Of a DNA stretch of 64,000 bases, positions 7,713-17,519 are shown piece by piece (within the stretch, counting starts at the first letter, position 1; each line of letters opens with the position of its first letter). The notes under the pieces were generated by a model. That model did no database searches. It had not been told where the DNA came from and saw nothing but the letters and a program-made list of their open reading frames with translations. Source of the DNA: Lactobacillus sp. ESL0700 (GTDB lineage: Bacteria; Bacillota; Bacilli; Lactobacillales; Lactobacillaceae). The stretch is taken from contig NZ_CP113930.1 of NCBI RefSeq assembly GCF_029392095.1, forward strand, positions 1,685,001-1,749,000, given 5' to 3'. Both the position numbers and the translations under genes were made by a program.

Positions 7713-9076
7713 TCTGCTACTTTCTGTGTGAAAAAATTGTTGTAAATTTGTCTAACAGCTGCCGGAGCATCCTTGCGTTTAGTTCCCAGCATAATTGAAA
7801 TTCGCGATGCCCCTTGGTTGATCATGTGAACACCAATATTTTGGGCTGCGAGTGGCTCAATAATTTTGGCCATCACGCCAACTTTATTTCGCATTCCCTC
7901 GCCAACCACCATGATAATGGCATAATCATCAATCCACTCCAAGCTATCCGGTTGCAATTCCGTCCGAATCTCCTGACACATCTTTTCGCGAACGCCGGCA
8001 GTAAACTGGCGGTTATCAAAAATCACGGTCAGGTCATCAATTCCTGACGGCATATGCTCGTATGAAATGTGATATTTATAAAAAATTTGCAGCAACTTCA
8101 GGGTAAACCCCACCTCTTTATTTAACAAATATCGGTGCAAGTAAAGTGCCGAAAAGTGCGTTGCAGTTGCCACCCCTGTGATTACGTTGGCTGGTTGAAA
8201 GTCCTTTGCCGGAACAATCATCGTTCCCTTAAGACGAGGATGATTAGTATTTTTAACATTAATCGGAATGTTAGCCGCAATTGCCGGCAAAATCGCTTCA
8301 TCATGAAAAACAGAAAAGCCTGCGTACGACAGTTCTCGCATTTCACGATAAGTCATTTTGCTAATTGCTCTTGGATGGGCAACGATTGCCGGATTAGCCG
8401 CATAAATCGCGTCAACGTCAGTAAAGTTTTCGTACACATCCGCATGAAAACCGCGGGCTAAAGCAGCACCAGTAATATCCGAGCCGCCACGAGAAAACGT
8501 GGCAATTTGCTTTTGCTTGGTTAAGCCATAAAAGCCCGGCACAATTAGGTAACCAGCTGGCAAATGATATTGCGCTAAATTGTCATAAGTGTCCGGTAAA
8601 ATCATGGCCGCCTGGGGATTATCTGTCACTTCAATTCCTAATTCTCCACTACCAGCGAAATGTGCATTTAAGTTTAATTTTTGTAATATTAGCGTTAATA
8701 AGTGTGCATTTAAAATCTCGCCATGTGCTTTAAAAGTTGCCAATAAATAATCATCAGTTTGGTATTCTTTTTTTGGTAAGTCCAATAAGATTTGCTTCAA
8801 CCTTGTCATTTTTTCACTTGGTACGGAAAAATGATTACCAATTGCGGCATAACGTTGCCAAATTTGTTCCTGAATAGCAGACAAGTCTTGATGAGCCAGC
8901 GTTCTATGCGCGTATTCTATTAGTAAATCTGTTATTTTATAATCATTTTCATCCCGTTTACCAGGCGCCGAAGTCACAATAACTTTGCGCTCTGGATCCG
9001 CGGTAATAATCTTAATAATTTTCTCAAAATGTGGGCCATCTGCTAATGAACTGCCGCCAAACTTAACTACTTTCAT
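7709..9076 (-). CDS. lysC: Aspartate kinase, lysine-type monofunctional
   Basis: The 455-residue enzyme commits aspartate to the DAP/lysine pathway. The amino-acid kinase motif KFGGSSLADG is at the start, with SRGGSDITGAALARG near residue 210 and tandem ACT regulatory domains in the last ~150 residues. Length and layout match the single-chain aspartokinase III/YclM class, not the alpha/beta class with an internal start. The frame is open further upstream, but the ATG at 9076 begins MKVVKFGGSS and follows AAAGGATT. A TATAAT lies at 9180-9185 on this strand; I see no lysine riboswitch on this strand. It is co-transcribed with dapF. Confidence 0.93.
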   Translation of the reverse strand: MKVVKFGGSSLADGPHFEKIIKIITADPERKVIVTSAPGKRDENDYKITDLLIEYAHRTLAHQDLSAIQEQIWQRYAAIGNHFSVPSEKMTRLKQILLDLPKKEYQTDDYLLATFKAHGEILNAHLLTLILQKLNLNAHFAGSGELGIEVTDNPQAAMILPDTYDNLAQYHLPAGYLIVPGFYGLTKQKQIATFSRGGSDITGAALARGFHADVYENFTDVDAIYAANPAIVAHPRAISKMTYREMRELSYAGFSVFHDEAILPAIAANIPINVKNTNHPRLKGTMIVPAKDFQPANVITGVATATHFSALYLHRYLLNKEVGFTLKLLQIFYKYHISYEHMPSGIDDLTVIFDNRQFTAGVREKMCQEIRTELQPDSLEWIDDYAIIMVVGEGMRNKVGVMAKIIEPLAAQNIGVHMINQGASRISIMLGTKRKDAPAAVRQIYNNFFTQKVAE

Positions 9077-9213
9077 TTTTTGGTCTAATCCTTTTTTATA
9101 AAAACTACTGGTAAATTTTTGAAAGATTAGTTGCAATTCTAGCATTTATTTTTTAATCTGCAAGAAAAATATTTTTGGGATTATAAACTGGTTTGATTTT
9201 TTAATTAAAATTA

Positions 9214-9242
9214 TTGACAGGTTTCTAAAAATAATATAATAT
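9214..9242 (+). promoter_or_regulatory. Promoter of the lysine operon
   Basis: Consensus TTGACA (9214-9219) followed after 17 bases by TAATAT (9237-9242); an overlapping TATAAT lies at 9235-9240 with a 15-base spacer. Confidence 0.75.
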
Positions 9243-9250
9243 TTAAGCAA

Positions 9251-9418
9251 TCGAAGAGGTCGCGGTGACCATTAGTAAATTAGCTGAGTTTTGCTAAAAC
9301 TATGAAGCTAATTGAAAGGGGAAACTGCCGAAGCATTAATTCCTAAGCAAGAATTAATAGCTGGGCCATGATTGAACAAATCATGGACTGTCGTAGAAAA
9401 TCTACGGAGCGCTTCCGA
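9251..9418 (+). promoter_or_regulatory. Lysine riboswitch (L box)
   Basis: The sequence follows the L-box consensus in order: AGAGGTCGCGG near the 5' end, AAAGGGGAAACTGCCGAAGC in the core (9313-9335 region), a hairpin, GCTGGGCC, a helix around CATGATT/AATCATG, GGACTGTCGT, a hairpin, and GGAGCGCTTCCGA closing the P1 helix with TCGAAG at 9251. It lies directly before a terminator and lysA. Lysine binding should favour termination and shut down the whole downstream pathway. Confidence 0.93.
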
Positions 9419-9443
9419 CAATTTGATACCAGATATTAATTCA

Positions 9444-9481
9444 GGTTCTTTTGTTTCAGCGCAAACAAAAGAACCTTTTTT
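9444..9481 (+). terminator. L-box expression-platform terminator
   Basis: A perfect 13-bp stem GGTTCTTTTGTTT / AAACAAAAGAACC (9444-9456, 9463-9475) with loop CAGCGC and a T6 run, between the aptamer and lysA. Confidence 0.93.
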
Positions 9482-9506
9482 GTTAGCTAATTTGGGAGGA
9501 ATCAAC

Positions 9507-10796
9507 TTGGTTAACGTTAACTCACAAGGACACTTATCAATTGGCAACTGCGATGCACTTGAGCTCGCTAAGGACTTCGGTACGCCACTTTATGTCTACG
9601 ATGTCAGCATGATTAGGCAGCAATTACGACAATTTCACAAGGCTTTTGACAAAACCGGCGTCAAATACGCCATCAGTTATGCCAGCAAAGCCTTTGCCAT
9701 CAGGGCAATTGACCAAGTTATCGCACAAGAAAACGGACATTTGGACGTTGTTTCAGCGGGCGAATTAATGACTGCCGTTCAGGCTGGATTCCCGATGGAA
9801 CACGTTAGCTTTCACGGCAACAACAAGTCCCTTGCGGAACTGCAGTTAGCCCTCGACAATCATGTTGGCACAATCATCGTTGATAACTTTTACGAATTAG
9901 AATTGTTAAACAAGTTGCTGCCCCAGCAAAAGCAGCCGGTTAACATCATGTTGCGCATTGCGCCCGGCATTTCGGCGCATACTCACCGCTACATTCAAAC
10001 CGGTCAGGTCGACAGCAAATTCGGCTTTGACGTTCAATCAGGTCAGGCAGAACAGGCGCTAAAACAGGTATTACAAAATCCTAAACTCAACTTGCGCGGC
10101 TATCACGCTCATATCGGCTCCCAAATCATGGCAGTTGCGGGCTTTACGGCTCTAGTACAAAGAATGGTTCAGCTAGCAGCCACTTGGCAGGAAAAATTCC
10201 ATTATCAGCCACAGGTTTTAAATTTTGGCGGCGGTTTTGGCATCAAATACACCAACGCCGACCACCCATTAACCCCGCAAGAGTTTGTTCACGACATGAT
10301 CCAAACGCTGAAAAAAGAAATCGCCCAAACTAACTTGGCTCTGCCCGAGGTTTGGCTAGAGCCCGGGCGCTCGATTGTTGGTGAGGCTGGCTACAGCCTC
10401 TATACAATCGGTGCGCGCAAAACTATTCCCGGTATTCGCACTTATCTTAGCGTTGACGGTGGCATGGGCGACAACATTCGTCCCGCCCTTTACCAAGCCG
10501 AATATCAGGCAGTCTTAGCTGCTAGACCAGAGGCAGCGCCAACAGAAACCGTGACAATCGCTGGGCGCTATTGTGAGTCCGGCGACATTTTGGTCAAAGA
10601 TCAGCCGCTACCTGAAAGTGCACCTGGCGACATTTTGGCAGTGCTTGCAACAGGGGCTTACGGCTACTCGATGGCTTCTAACTACAATCGTGTAGGTCGT
10701 CCAGCCGTTGTCTTTGCGGAAAACGGCCATGCCAAACTCGTCGTCAAACGCGAGTCAATTGCGGATTTAACCAGCCTAGACCTAAATTATCTTTAA
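9507..10796 (+). CDS. lysA: Diaminopimelate decarboxylase
   Basis: LysA converts meso-DAP to lysine using PLP. The PLP lysine lies in YASKAFA (K61), the glycine loop in NFGGGFGIKY, and the C-terminal active-site block CESGDIL near residue 353 is intact. The frame is open upstream to 9372, but that stretch is the riboswitch and terminator. The start is taken as TTG at 9507 because GGGAGGAA lies 5-6 bases before it and the resulting 429 residues match the family. It is first in the operon lysA-dapH-deacetylase-dapA-dapB-patA-asd. Confidence 0.95.
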   Translation: MVNVNSQGHLSIGNCDALELAKDFGTPLYVYDVSMIRQQLRQFHKAFDKTGVKYAISYASKAFAIRAIDQVIAQENGHLDVVSAGELMTAVQAGFPMEHVSFHGNNKSLAELQLALDNHVGTIIVDNFYELELLNKLLPQQKQPVNIMLRIAPGISAHTHRYIQTGQVDSKFGFDVQSGQAEQALKQVLQNPKLNLRGYHAHIGSQIMAVAGFTALVQRMVQLAATWQEKFHYQPQVLNFGGGFGIKYTNADHPLTPQEFVHDMIQTLKKEIAQTNLALPEVWLEPGRSIVGEAGYSLYTIGARKTIPGIRTYLSVDGGMGDNIRPALYQAEYQAVLAARPEAAPTETVTIAGRYCESGDILVKDQPLPESAPGDILAVLATGAYGYSMASNYNRVGRPAVVFAENGHAKLVVKRESIADLTSLDLNYL

Positions 10797-10814
10797 GTAA
10801 CATGAGGAAAAACA

Positions 10815-11522
10815 ATGAAGCAAACTGCACAAGAAATTATTGATTTGATTAGCAATTCACCCAAAAAGACCCCGGTTAAGGTTTACGTCCAGGGAAATTT
10901 AACTAACCTAGCTGTTCCCGAAAGCATTCAGGCCTTTTTAGACGACAAAATTGGCATTCTATTTGGTGACTGGGCCGAGATTGAACCATTTTTAACTAAA
11001 AATAAAGCGCAAATTGCTCACTATCGCCTTGAAAACGATGCTCGTAACTCCGCCGTGCCGCTACTCGACTACACCAAGATTAACGCCCGCATTGAACCCG
11101 GTGCGATTATTCGCGACCACGTCAAAATCGGCAAGCAAGCCGTAATTATGATGGGGGCGGTGATTAATATCGGAGCAGAAATCGGAGCTAACACGATGAT
11201 TGATATGGGAACGGTGATTGGCGGTCGGGCAATTATTGGGCAAAATGTCCACGTCGGCGCTAACGCAGTTGTTGCTGGCGTAATTGAACCAGCATCGGCC
11301 GAGCCCGTCAGAATTGGCGACAATGTTCTAGTTGGCGCTGGGGCCACGATACTTGAAGGCATCCAAATTGGCACTGGGGCCGTAATTGGTGCTGGGGCTG
11401 TGGTGACCAAGGATGTTGCTCCTAATACCGTCGTTATCGGCATCCCAGCCAAAGTAATTAAGCAAGTTGACGACCAGACTAAGAGTAAAACTGGTCTGGA
11501 AACTAGCTTGCGAAAGCTGTGA
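10815..11522 (+). CDS. dapH: Tetrahydrodipicolinate N-acetyltransferase
   Basis: The 235-residue acyltransferase of the acetyl branch of DAP synthesis has an N-terminal helical domain and, from about residue 90, a left-handed beta-helix made of hexapeptide repeats ([20 protein letters not shown] and on in short turns). The deacetylase and aminotransferase of the same branch lie downstream, which favours DapH (acetyl-CoA) over succinyl DapD. ATGAGGAAAAAC precedes the ATG. Confidence 0.94.
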   Translation: MKQTAQEIIDLISNSPKKTPVKVYVQGNLTNLAVPESIQAFLDDKIGILFGDWAEIEPFLTKNKAQIAHYRLENDARNSAVPLLDYTKINARIEPGAIIRDHVKIGKQAVIMMGAVINIGAEIGANTMIDMGTVIGGRAIIGQNVHVGANAVVAGVIEPASAEPVRIGDNVLVGAGATILEGIQIGTGAVIGAGAVVTKDVAPNTVVIGIPAKVIKQVDDQTKSKTGLETSLRKL

Positions 11523-11526
11523 CTGC

Positions 11527-12681
11527 ATGACCCAATTTAATGAACAAAATTTAATTAAAATTAGACGTCAATTACACCAAATTCCCGAATTGGCGCTAAA
11601 AGAAACGGCAACCCAAAAATTATTACTACAATTAATTGGTGAATTACCGCAGCAGTTTTTAACAATTAAAACTTTCCCGCAATTGCCAACTGCAATCATG
11701 GTTTTGGTTAAAGGAAAAAACGCCCAAAAAACAATCGGTTACCGCGCAGACATTGACGGCCTGCCTGTTACTGAACAAAACGACTTGCCTTATCAGTCCC
11801 AACATCCCGGCATCATGCACGCTTGCGGTCACGACTTACACATGACCATTGCCCTTGGCGCTTTAAGCTATTTCGCTAATCATCAGCCACAAGATAATTT
11901 GGTTTTCTTCTTTCAACCGGCCGAAGAAAGTGAAAGCGGCGCTAAAATCGCGTATGACCAGCACCTGTTTACCGGGCAATTCGCCTTAGACGAAATTTAT
12001 GCACTCCACGACACCCCGCAATTACCCGTAGGAACAATTGGAACTAGACAGGGAACATTATTTGCCGGAACTACCGAAGTTGACGTCGACTTTACCGGGC
12101 AAGATGGTCATGCCGCCTACCCGCAAAACGCTAACGACATGATTGTTGCCGCTGCGCAGTTCATCACACAGGTGCAAACAATTATTTCCCGTAGTATTGA
12201 CCCGTTGAAAGCCGGCGTTATCACCTTAGGCAAAATGACGGCGGGCAATGTCCGCAACGCCATTGCTGGCACGGCGCACATCGAAGGGACAATTCGCGGG
12301 TTAACTCAGGACATGATTACTTTAATTAAGCAGCGCCTGCGCAAAGTAGCTGCTGGCGTGGCGACAAGTTATGGGGCCAACATTAAGATTAACTTCAATC
12401 AAGGTGGCTACTTCCCAGTTGTGAATGATCCACAACTAACTGCGGATCTGATTACTTTTCTTAAGCAATCACCTCAAGTTAACTTTGTCGAAACCGAACC
12501 TGCAATGACCGGCGAAGATTTCGGTTATTTGACCAGTCAAATTCCGGGCGCAATGTTCTGGTTAGGTGTTGGTCAACACGGCTCACTGCATTCCGCCACC
12601 TTTACCCCTGACGAAGGAGCAATCTTAGTGGGCGTTGAAACAATTATTGGCTTTTTAAAAAAACGAATGAAGAACAATTAA
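11527..12681 (+). CDS. N-acetyldiaminopimelate deacetylase (M20 family)
   Basis: The 384-residue M20 metallohydrolase has the metal motif [13 protein letters not shown] near residue 135 and a dimerisation domain in the middle. Within a DAP operon it should remove acetate from N-acetyl-LL-DAP. The start at 11527 lies 4 bases after the dapH stop and has no strong Shine-Dalgarno, so translation is probably coupled to dapH. The frame is also open upstream inside dapH, but the residues there do not belong to the family. Confidence 0.92.
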   Translation: MTQFNEQNLIKIRRQLHQIPELALKETATQKLLLQLIGELPQQFLTIKTFPQLPTAIMVLVKGKNAQKTIGYRADIDGLPVTEQNDLPYQSQHPGIMHACGHDLHMTIALGALSYFANHQPQDNLVFFFQPAEESESGAKIAYDQHLFTGQFALDEIYALHDTPQLPVGTIGTRQGTLFAGTTEVDVDFTGQDGHAAYPQNANDMIVAAAQFITQVQTIISRSIDPLKAGVITLGKMTAGNVRNAIAGTAHIEGTIRGLTQDMITLIKQRLRKVAAGVATSYGANIKINFNQGGYFPVVNDPQLTADLITFLKQSPQVNFVETEPAMTGEDFGYLTSQIPGAMFWLGVGQHGSLHSATFTPDEGAILVGVETIIGFLKKRMKNN

Positions 12682-12698
12682 TATCGAAAGGATTAACA

Positions 12699-13625
12699 AT
12701 GTTATTACAAAACGCAGAGATTTTAACAGCCATCGTCACGCCATTTAACGATGATGGCACAATCAATTATCACGGCCTTGAGGAGTTAGTCAATCACTTA
12801 ATAGCTCATGGTAGTCAAGGCTTTGTCGTTGGTGGCACCACTGGCGAAGTCGCCACCCTATCTAATGAAGAAAAGCTGGCACTTTATCAAAAATTTGTCG
12901 AAATTACGGCTGGTCGCGTACCGGTCATCGCTGGCACGGGGTCGAACAACACGCAAGCAACAATTGAATTGAGCAAGCAAGTCAGTCAAATTGAGGGGCT
13001 GGCAGCTCAACTCGTGGTGGTTCCCTATTACAACAAGCCCAACCAACGCGGGATGATCGCCCACTTTACCGCAGTTGCAGCACATTCGAGTTTGCCAATC
13101 ATTATTTATAACATCCCCGGCCGCACCGGCGTCACGATGAGCAATGAGACAATTTTGGAATTAGCTAAAAATCCCCAAATTATCGGTGTTAAGCAGTGCA
13201 CAACCGTTGAAGATCTGGAATACTTGGTTGAACATGCACCCCATGATTTTCTCGTTTTCAGTGGCGAAGACGCGCAAAGTCTAGCAGCCAAAGCAGTTGG
13301 TGCTCAAGGGATAATTTCCGTTGCTTCTCACCTTTATGGTGACCAAATGAGTCAAATGTACGCGGCACTTGATGCTGGTAACATTTCCAAAGCTGGAGCT
13401 TGGCAACGCAAGTTAACACCTAAGATGGCAGCCCTATTCATGTTTCCATCGCCATCTGGCGTTAAAGCAGCGCTCAATGCCCAAGGATTTCATACCGGCG
13501 GTTGCCGCTTGCCCATCGTTAACTTAAATGATGATGAGCAAAGGCAACTCGCTCATGCTCTTGGAATCGCAAATGGTGACTTAAGTCAGCCAATCAATTT
13601 GCAGTTAGGAGTCAATCATGATTAG
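12699..13625 (+). CDS. dapA: 4-hydroxy-tetrahydrodipicolinate synthase
   Basis: DapA condenses pyruvate with aspartate semialdehyde. This 308-residue TIM-barrel enzyme has [15 protein letters not shown], the catalytic tyrosine in YNIPGRTG (Y138) and the Schiff-base lysine in GVKQCT (K165). GAAAGGATT precedes the ATG. Its end overlaps dapB by 8 bases. Confidence 0.96.
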   Translation: MLLQNAEILTAIVTPFNDDGTINYHGLEELVNHLIAHGSQGFVVGGTTGEVATLSNEEKLALYQKFVEITAGRVPVIAGTGSNNTQATIELSKQVSQIEGLAAQLVVVPYYNKPNQRGMIAHFTAVAAHSSLPIIIYNIPGRTGVTMSNETILELAKNPQIIGVKQCTTVEDLEYLVEHAPHDFLVFSGEDAQSLAAKAVGAQGIISVASHLYGDQMSQMYAALDAGNISKAGAWQRKLTPKMAALFMFPSPSGVKAALNAQGFHTGGCRLPIVNLNDDEQRQLAHALGIANGDLSQPINLQLGVNHD

Positions 13626-14385
13626 AGTGTTAATCGCCGGTTTTAACGGGGCAATGGGTCAAAGAGCCGTTAAGTTAGTGCAAAAAATGCCGAACTACAA
13701 GCTAGCAGCAGTTCTTTCGCCACACTTGCATAGCCTAAACCCAAATGACTACAACTTAGACCCAGATACCGCGGTGTTTACCAACCTGACAGACATTACT
13801 GGACAAATTGACATCTGGCTTGATTTCACTACTCCTAGTGCCGTTTATGCTAATACGAAATTCGCAATTGAACACCAAATGCGACCAGTTATCGGAACTT
13901 CGGGATTAACCGATCAGCAAGTTGCCGAACTGCAAGACTTGGCTAAACAACTCAAAGTTGGCGGCATCATTGCACCCAACTTTGGCCTTTCAGCTGTTTT
14001 ATTAATGAAATTTGCCAAAATGGCGGCAGCTTATTTCCCTAATGCGGAAATCATCGAGATGCACCACGCTGATAAAAAAGATGCCCCATCGGGTACGGCA
14101 ATTAAAACTGCTCAGGAAATCGCGCAAAGTCGCACTTCCCAAGTAGCTGCCAACTTTGATGACAATCCCGCGCGCGGCGGTGACTATTACGGCGTGCCAA
14201 TTCACGCGGTGCGTTTACCCGGTTATGTCGCCCACGAGCAAGTTTTGTTTGGTGGTGCCGGCGAAGCCTTAACTATCAGGCAAGACTCATTTGACCGCAA
14301 CTCGTTTATGTCCGGTGTAGAACTGGCTTTAAAGCAAGTTATGCAGCTCGACGAGTTGATTGTCGGTCTTGAAAATTTAATTTAA
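13618..14385 (+). CDS. dapB: 4-hydroxy-tetrahydrodipicolinate reductase
   Basis: The NAD(P)-binding motif GFNGAMGQ is at the N-terminus and the family motif [15 protein letters not shown] near residue 145 holds the catalytic histidine and lysine. The length of 255 residues is normal. GGAG in the end of dapA serves as ribosome binding site, consistent with coupling. Confidence 0.96.
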   Translation: MIRVLIAGFNGAMGQRAVKLVQKMPNYKLAAVLSPHLHSLNPNDYNLDPDTAVFTNLTDITGQIDIWLDFTTPSAVYANTKFAIEHQMRPVIGTSGLTDQQVAELQDLAKQLKVGGIIAPNFGLSAVLLMKFAKMAAAYFPNAEIIEMHHADKKDAPSGTAIKTAQEIAQSRTSQVAANFDDNPARGGDYYGVPIHAVRLPGYVAHEQVLFGGAGEALTIRQDSFDRNSFMSGVELALKQVMQLDELIVGLENLI

Positions 14386-14403
14386 ACCTAAGGAGTGTAT
14401 TTT

Positions 14404-15582
14404 ATGCCAGAACTAGCTGCTAATTTAGAACCAATTGTCAATCGCCGGTTACTAACCACGACGCCATCAGCCATTCGAAAGTTTGACCAAGAAATCTCCG
14501 GAATTCCCGGGATTGTCAAATTAACTGTGGGTGAACCGGACCTAAATACGCCGGAGCACGTCAAACAAGCTGCTATTGACAGTATCAGCAACAACGAGTC
14601 ACACTACGGCAGGCAAATGGGCTCTCTCAAGTTAGATCAGGCAATCAGTGCATACCTAAAGCGGAAACAAAATCTAGTCTACGACCCGGAAACAGAAATT
14701 ATTGTCACAGTTGGTGCAACTGAAGCCATTGCCACCACCATTATTTCACTCTTCAATGCTGGCGATGAAGTCATTGTCCCTACGCCTACCTTTGCCCTTT
14801 ACTTTTCGCTGCTGCACCTGTTTGGTATTAAGGCTGTCACCATTAACACGGCCCAAGATGATTTTTTATTGCAGCCAGAGAGATTGAAAAAAACGCTAGA
14901 AGATTATCCCCATGCCAAAGGAATTATCTTGAATTATCCTAATAATCCAACTGGCCGTGAATATCCCGAGTCTTTAATAAAAAAGCTGGCCGCAATCCTT
15001 AAAAAGCACCAGCTCTATGTGCTTTCTGATGAAATTTACAGCGAATTAATATACGGCACCAAGCATTACTCAATCGCGCGCTGCCTCCCTGAACAAACAA
15101 TCCTCATCAGCGGTCTGTCTAAGTCCCATGCCATGACCGGCTACCGCGTCGGCTATCTCGCCGCCCCACAAAAAGTAATCAAGTTGCTCACGACTACACA
15201 CGCGTTACTGGTAACGGCCGTTCCCAATATGACACAAGCTGCTGCCTGCGAGGCATTATCCGTGCGCGGGGATACCGATCCAAAAAGAGCCAACAAGATT
15301 TACGCTGAACGCAAAGACCTAATCAGTACTGGCTTAAGTCAGTTGGGCTTTGAGATTATTCCGCCGGAAGGTGCCTTTTACCTATTTGCTAAAATCCCCG
15401 CTAAGTATGGCACTGACGACTTAGCGTTTGCACGTGAATTGGCACACAGTGCTCGCGTTGGTTGTATACCTGGCAGTGCTTTTGGCGACGGCGGGATTGG
15501 TTATGTGCGTTTTTCCTATGCCGCTAGCCCTGAAAAAATTCGCGAAGCACTCAAAAGAATAGCTGATTTTTTAAATAATTAA
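14404..15582 (+). CDS. patA: N-acetyl-LL-diaminopimelate aminotransferase (class I/II PLP)
   Basis: This 392-residue fold-type I aminotransferase has NYPNNPTG, the DEIYSEL block and the PLP lysine in SGLSKSHAMTGYRVGY, followed by the carboxylate-binding arginine in VRFSYA. AAGGAG ends 8 bases before the ATG at 14404; the in-frame GTG at 14395 lies inside that site and is rejected. In this operon the logical step is transamination of N-acetyl-2-amino-6-oxopimelate. Confidence 0.92.
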   Translation: MPELAANLEPIVNRRLLTTTPSAIRKFDQEISGIPGIVKLTVGEPDLNTPEHVKQAAIDSISNNESHYGRQMGSLKLDQAISAYLKRKQNLVYDPETEIIVTVGATEAIATTIISLFNAGDEVIVPTPTFALYFSLLHLFGIKAVTINTAQDDFLLQPERLKKTLEDYPHAKGIILNYPNNPTGREYPESLIKKLAAILKKHQLYVLSDEIYSELIYGTKHYSIARCLPEQTILISGLSKSHAMTGYRVGYLAAPQKVIKLLTTTHALLVTAVPNMTQAAACEALSVRGDTDPKRANKIYAERKDLISTGLSQLGFEIIPPEGAFYLFAKIPAKYGTDDLAFARELAHSARVGCIPGSAFGDGGIGYVRFSYAASPEKIREALKRIADFLNN

Positions 15583-15595
15583 GGAAGTAATCATC

Positions 15596-16645
15596 ATGAA
15601 TGGATATAATGTTGCAATTTTAGGTGCCACTGGGGCAGTCGGTAGCCGCCTAATTAGTCAGTTGGCAGAGTCAAATATTCCTGTTAAAAATTTACGACTG
15701 CTCGCATCCGCAAGGTCGGCTGGCAAAGTTCTAAAATTTAAAAATGAACCCTTAACGGTGGAAGAAACCACCTCGGATTCATTTAAAAATATTGATTTAG
15801 TTTTGGCTTCTGCCGGTGGGAGTGTCTCACAGAAGTTCCTCCCCATTGCCGTTCAAAATGGCGCCGTTTGCGTCGACAATACCAGTGCATTCCGCATGGA
15901 ACCCGACGTCCCACTAGTAATCCCGGAAGTTAATCGCGCAGCACTTAAAAAGCACCACGGAATTATTGCCAACCCCAACTGTTCAACTATCCAAATGGTA
16001 ATCGCCTTAGCGCCAATCTATCATGCCTTCGGTCTAAAACAGGTTATCGTCTCAACCTACCAAGCAGTTTCTGGTGCAGGTCAGGCGGCGTGGAACGAAA
16101 TGTTGCACCAAGCACAGCAGCGCCTAAATAATGAGCCAATGACTGCCGCCATTACACCAGTTAAGGGCGAGCCACACCATTATCCATTAGCCTTTAATCT
16201 CTTGCCGCAAATTGACGTCTTTGAAGATAATGGCTACACGCATGAAGAATGGAAGATGATTCATGAAACCAAAAAGATTCTGTTGGACGACATGGACAGT
16301 CCCGACATTAAAGTCACGGCAACCTGCGTTAGAGTTCCCGTCGAATTAGGCCATGGCGAGTCGGTCTACATTGAAGTCGCTGATCAACACGCAACTGCTG
16401 CCGACTTACGGCAGCAATTAGCGCAGATGCCAGGAGTTGTTATTCAAGATAATCCGGCAGAACAGCTCTATCCGCAACCATTAACCGCTGCCGGCAAACG
16501 CGAAACCTTTGTTGGCCGTCTGCGTGCCGATGAAGAAAATCCCGGTGCCTTCAATATGTGGATTGTTTCCGACAATTTGCTTAAAGGCGCGGCATGGAAC
16601 ACAGTCGAAATCGCTGAATGCTTAGTCGAAGACAATTTAATTTAA
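15596..16645 (+). CDS. asd: Aspartate-semialdehyde dehydrogenase
   Basis: GATGAVG forms the NADP site and the catalytic cysteine is in ANPNCSTIQ (C129); GHGESVYIE carries the active-site histidine. Length 349. It links lysC to dapA, so the window encodes every step from aspartate to lysine. AAGGAAG precedes the ATG. It is the last gene of the L-box operon. Confidence 0.95.
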   Translation: MNGYNVAILGATGAVGSRLISQLAESNIPVKNLRLLASARSAGKVLKFKNEPLTVEETTSDSFKNIDLVLASAGGSVSQKFLPIAVQNGAVCVDNTSAFRMEPDVPLVIPEVNRAALKKHHGIIANPNCSTIQMVIALAPIYHAFGLKQVIVSTYQAVSGAGQAAWNEMLHQAQQRLNNEPMTAAITPVKGEPHHYPLAFNLLPQIDVFEDNGYTHEEWKMIHETKKILLDDMDSPDIKVTATCVRVPVELGHGESVYIEVADQHATAADLRQQLAQMPGVVIQDNPAEQLYPQPLTAAGKRETFVGRLRADEENPGAFNMWIVSDNLLKGAAWNTVEIAECLVEDNLI

Positions 16646-16647
16646 TC

Positions 16648-16687
16648 AAAAAAGCAATACCTGATTCAAAATCAGATATTGCTTTTT
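16648..16687 (+). terminator. Terminator of the lysine operon
   Basis: AAAAAGCAATA-C-CTGATT pairs with ATCAG-A-TATTGCTTTTT around a short loop, directly after the asd stop. Confidence 0.9.
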
Positions 16688-16689
16688 TA

Positions 16690-17214
16690 TATGTTTAAGA
16701 ATAAAACTTAGTTGGCCTAAAAGACTTAATTATCAAACTTTTAGGCATTAAAATTCAAATCTTGATGCCAGCATTCAATGAAATCTTGGAATACTTGTCT
16801 ATTTTAGGCATTATTAAGTTAGATTTTAGCAGTCTGCTTGGACAAGTCACGATTGATTTACTGTACTTCTTGTAAGATTTTATACCATAAGTGGTAGTAG
16901 ATGATGAGTCCCAATTATCTTTATAAGATAATCACAATATCAATCCAATTTTATCAATTAAATTCGACAAAATGTTTTTAAAATTTAAATTAATATATGA
17001 TAATTCAATAAAACAAGTATGACTTTTTGTACCATACCAATGGTAATCAGTAAATAATCTTTTTATCAGTTTATCTAATAATTCCATAGTAGTAGACTTG
17101 ACCACTCATACCATTTTCATCTTGAATAAAAATAACATAATAAAATTGTACTAATTCCACAATGCTAACTGCATGACTCTGTCAATATTTTCAATTACTG
17201 CAGGTTCAAATTAA
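16690..17214. other. AT-rich gap without a supported gene
   Basis: About 525 bases between two gene ends. I see a hairpin GCCTAAAAG / CTTTTAGGC near 16713-16745 and two similar patches with ACCAT...GGTA (near 16880 and 17030). A 36-codon frame at 16765-16875 lacks a ribosome binding site. Otherwise it looks like decayed or junction DNA beside a probable defence gene pair. Confidence 0.5.
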
Positions 17215-17496
17215 TTACCAAGAATATTGCTTTAATATTTCATCAGCACAATCAATAATAATTTGGTCAGGTACATAGTACGGATTCGGTCCTAATTCAA
17301 ATATCCCGTTAGTTCTACCAGCTACCATAAATCTTCTTTTTCCAAATCCAGTTATTATAGCTGAATCAATTAAAAGAATTTTTATATTATTTTCTATTTT
17401 ATTTGCTTTATTAACTTCTTTAAATCTAAAAGCTGGAGAGATTACAGTTACTAGCACAACTTTAGAAGTTAGACTATGAACCTTATAAGTTACCAT
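17215..17496 (-). CDS. Small hypothetical protein, possible partner of the HEPN RNase
   Basis: The 93-residue protein (MVTYKVHSLTSKVVLVTV...) has a beta-rich N-terminus and no membrane segment. It starts 23 bases after the RNase-like gene on the same strand, with GGTGG before the ATG. In E. coli the antitoxin gene rnlB follows rnlA in the same order, so an antitoxin role is a reasonable guess from position only. I do not recognise sequence similarity to RnlB. Confidence 0.55.
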   Translation of the reverse strand: MVTYKVHSLTSKVVLVTVISPAFRFKEVNKANKIENNIKILLIDSAIITGFGKRRFMVAGRTNGIFELGPNPYYVPDQIIIDCADEILKQYSW

Positions 17497-17519
17497 AGAC
17501 TTAATCCACCAGATAGAAT

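Noticed and set aside
9372..9506. Upstream extension of lysA by 45 codons
   Set aside because: The stretch is the 3' part of the lysine riboswitch and its terminator; a TTG with GGGAGGAA at the right distance lies after it.
16765..16875. 36-codon hydrophobic ORF (MPAFNEILEYLSILG...)
   Set aside because: No ribosome binding site or promoter, and it sits in AT-rich DNA between gene ends.
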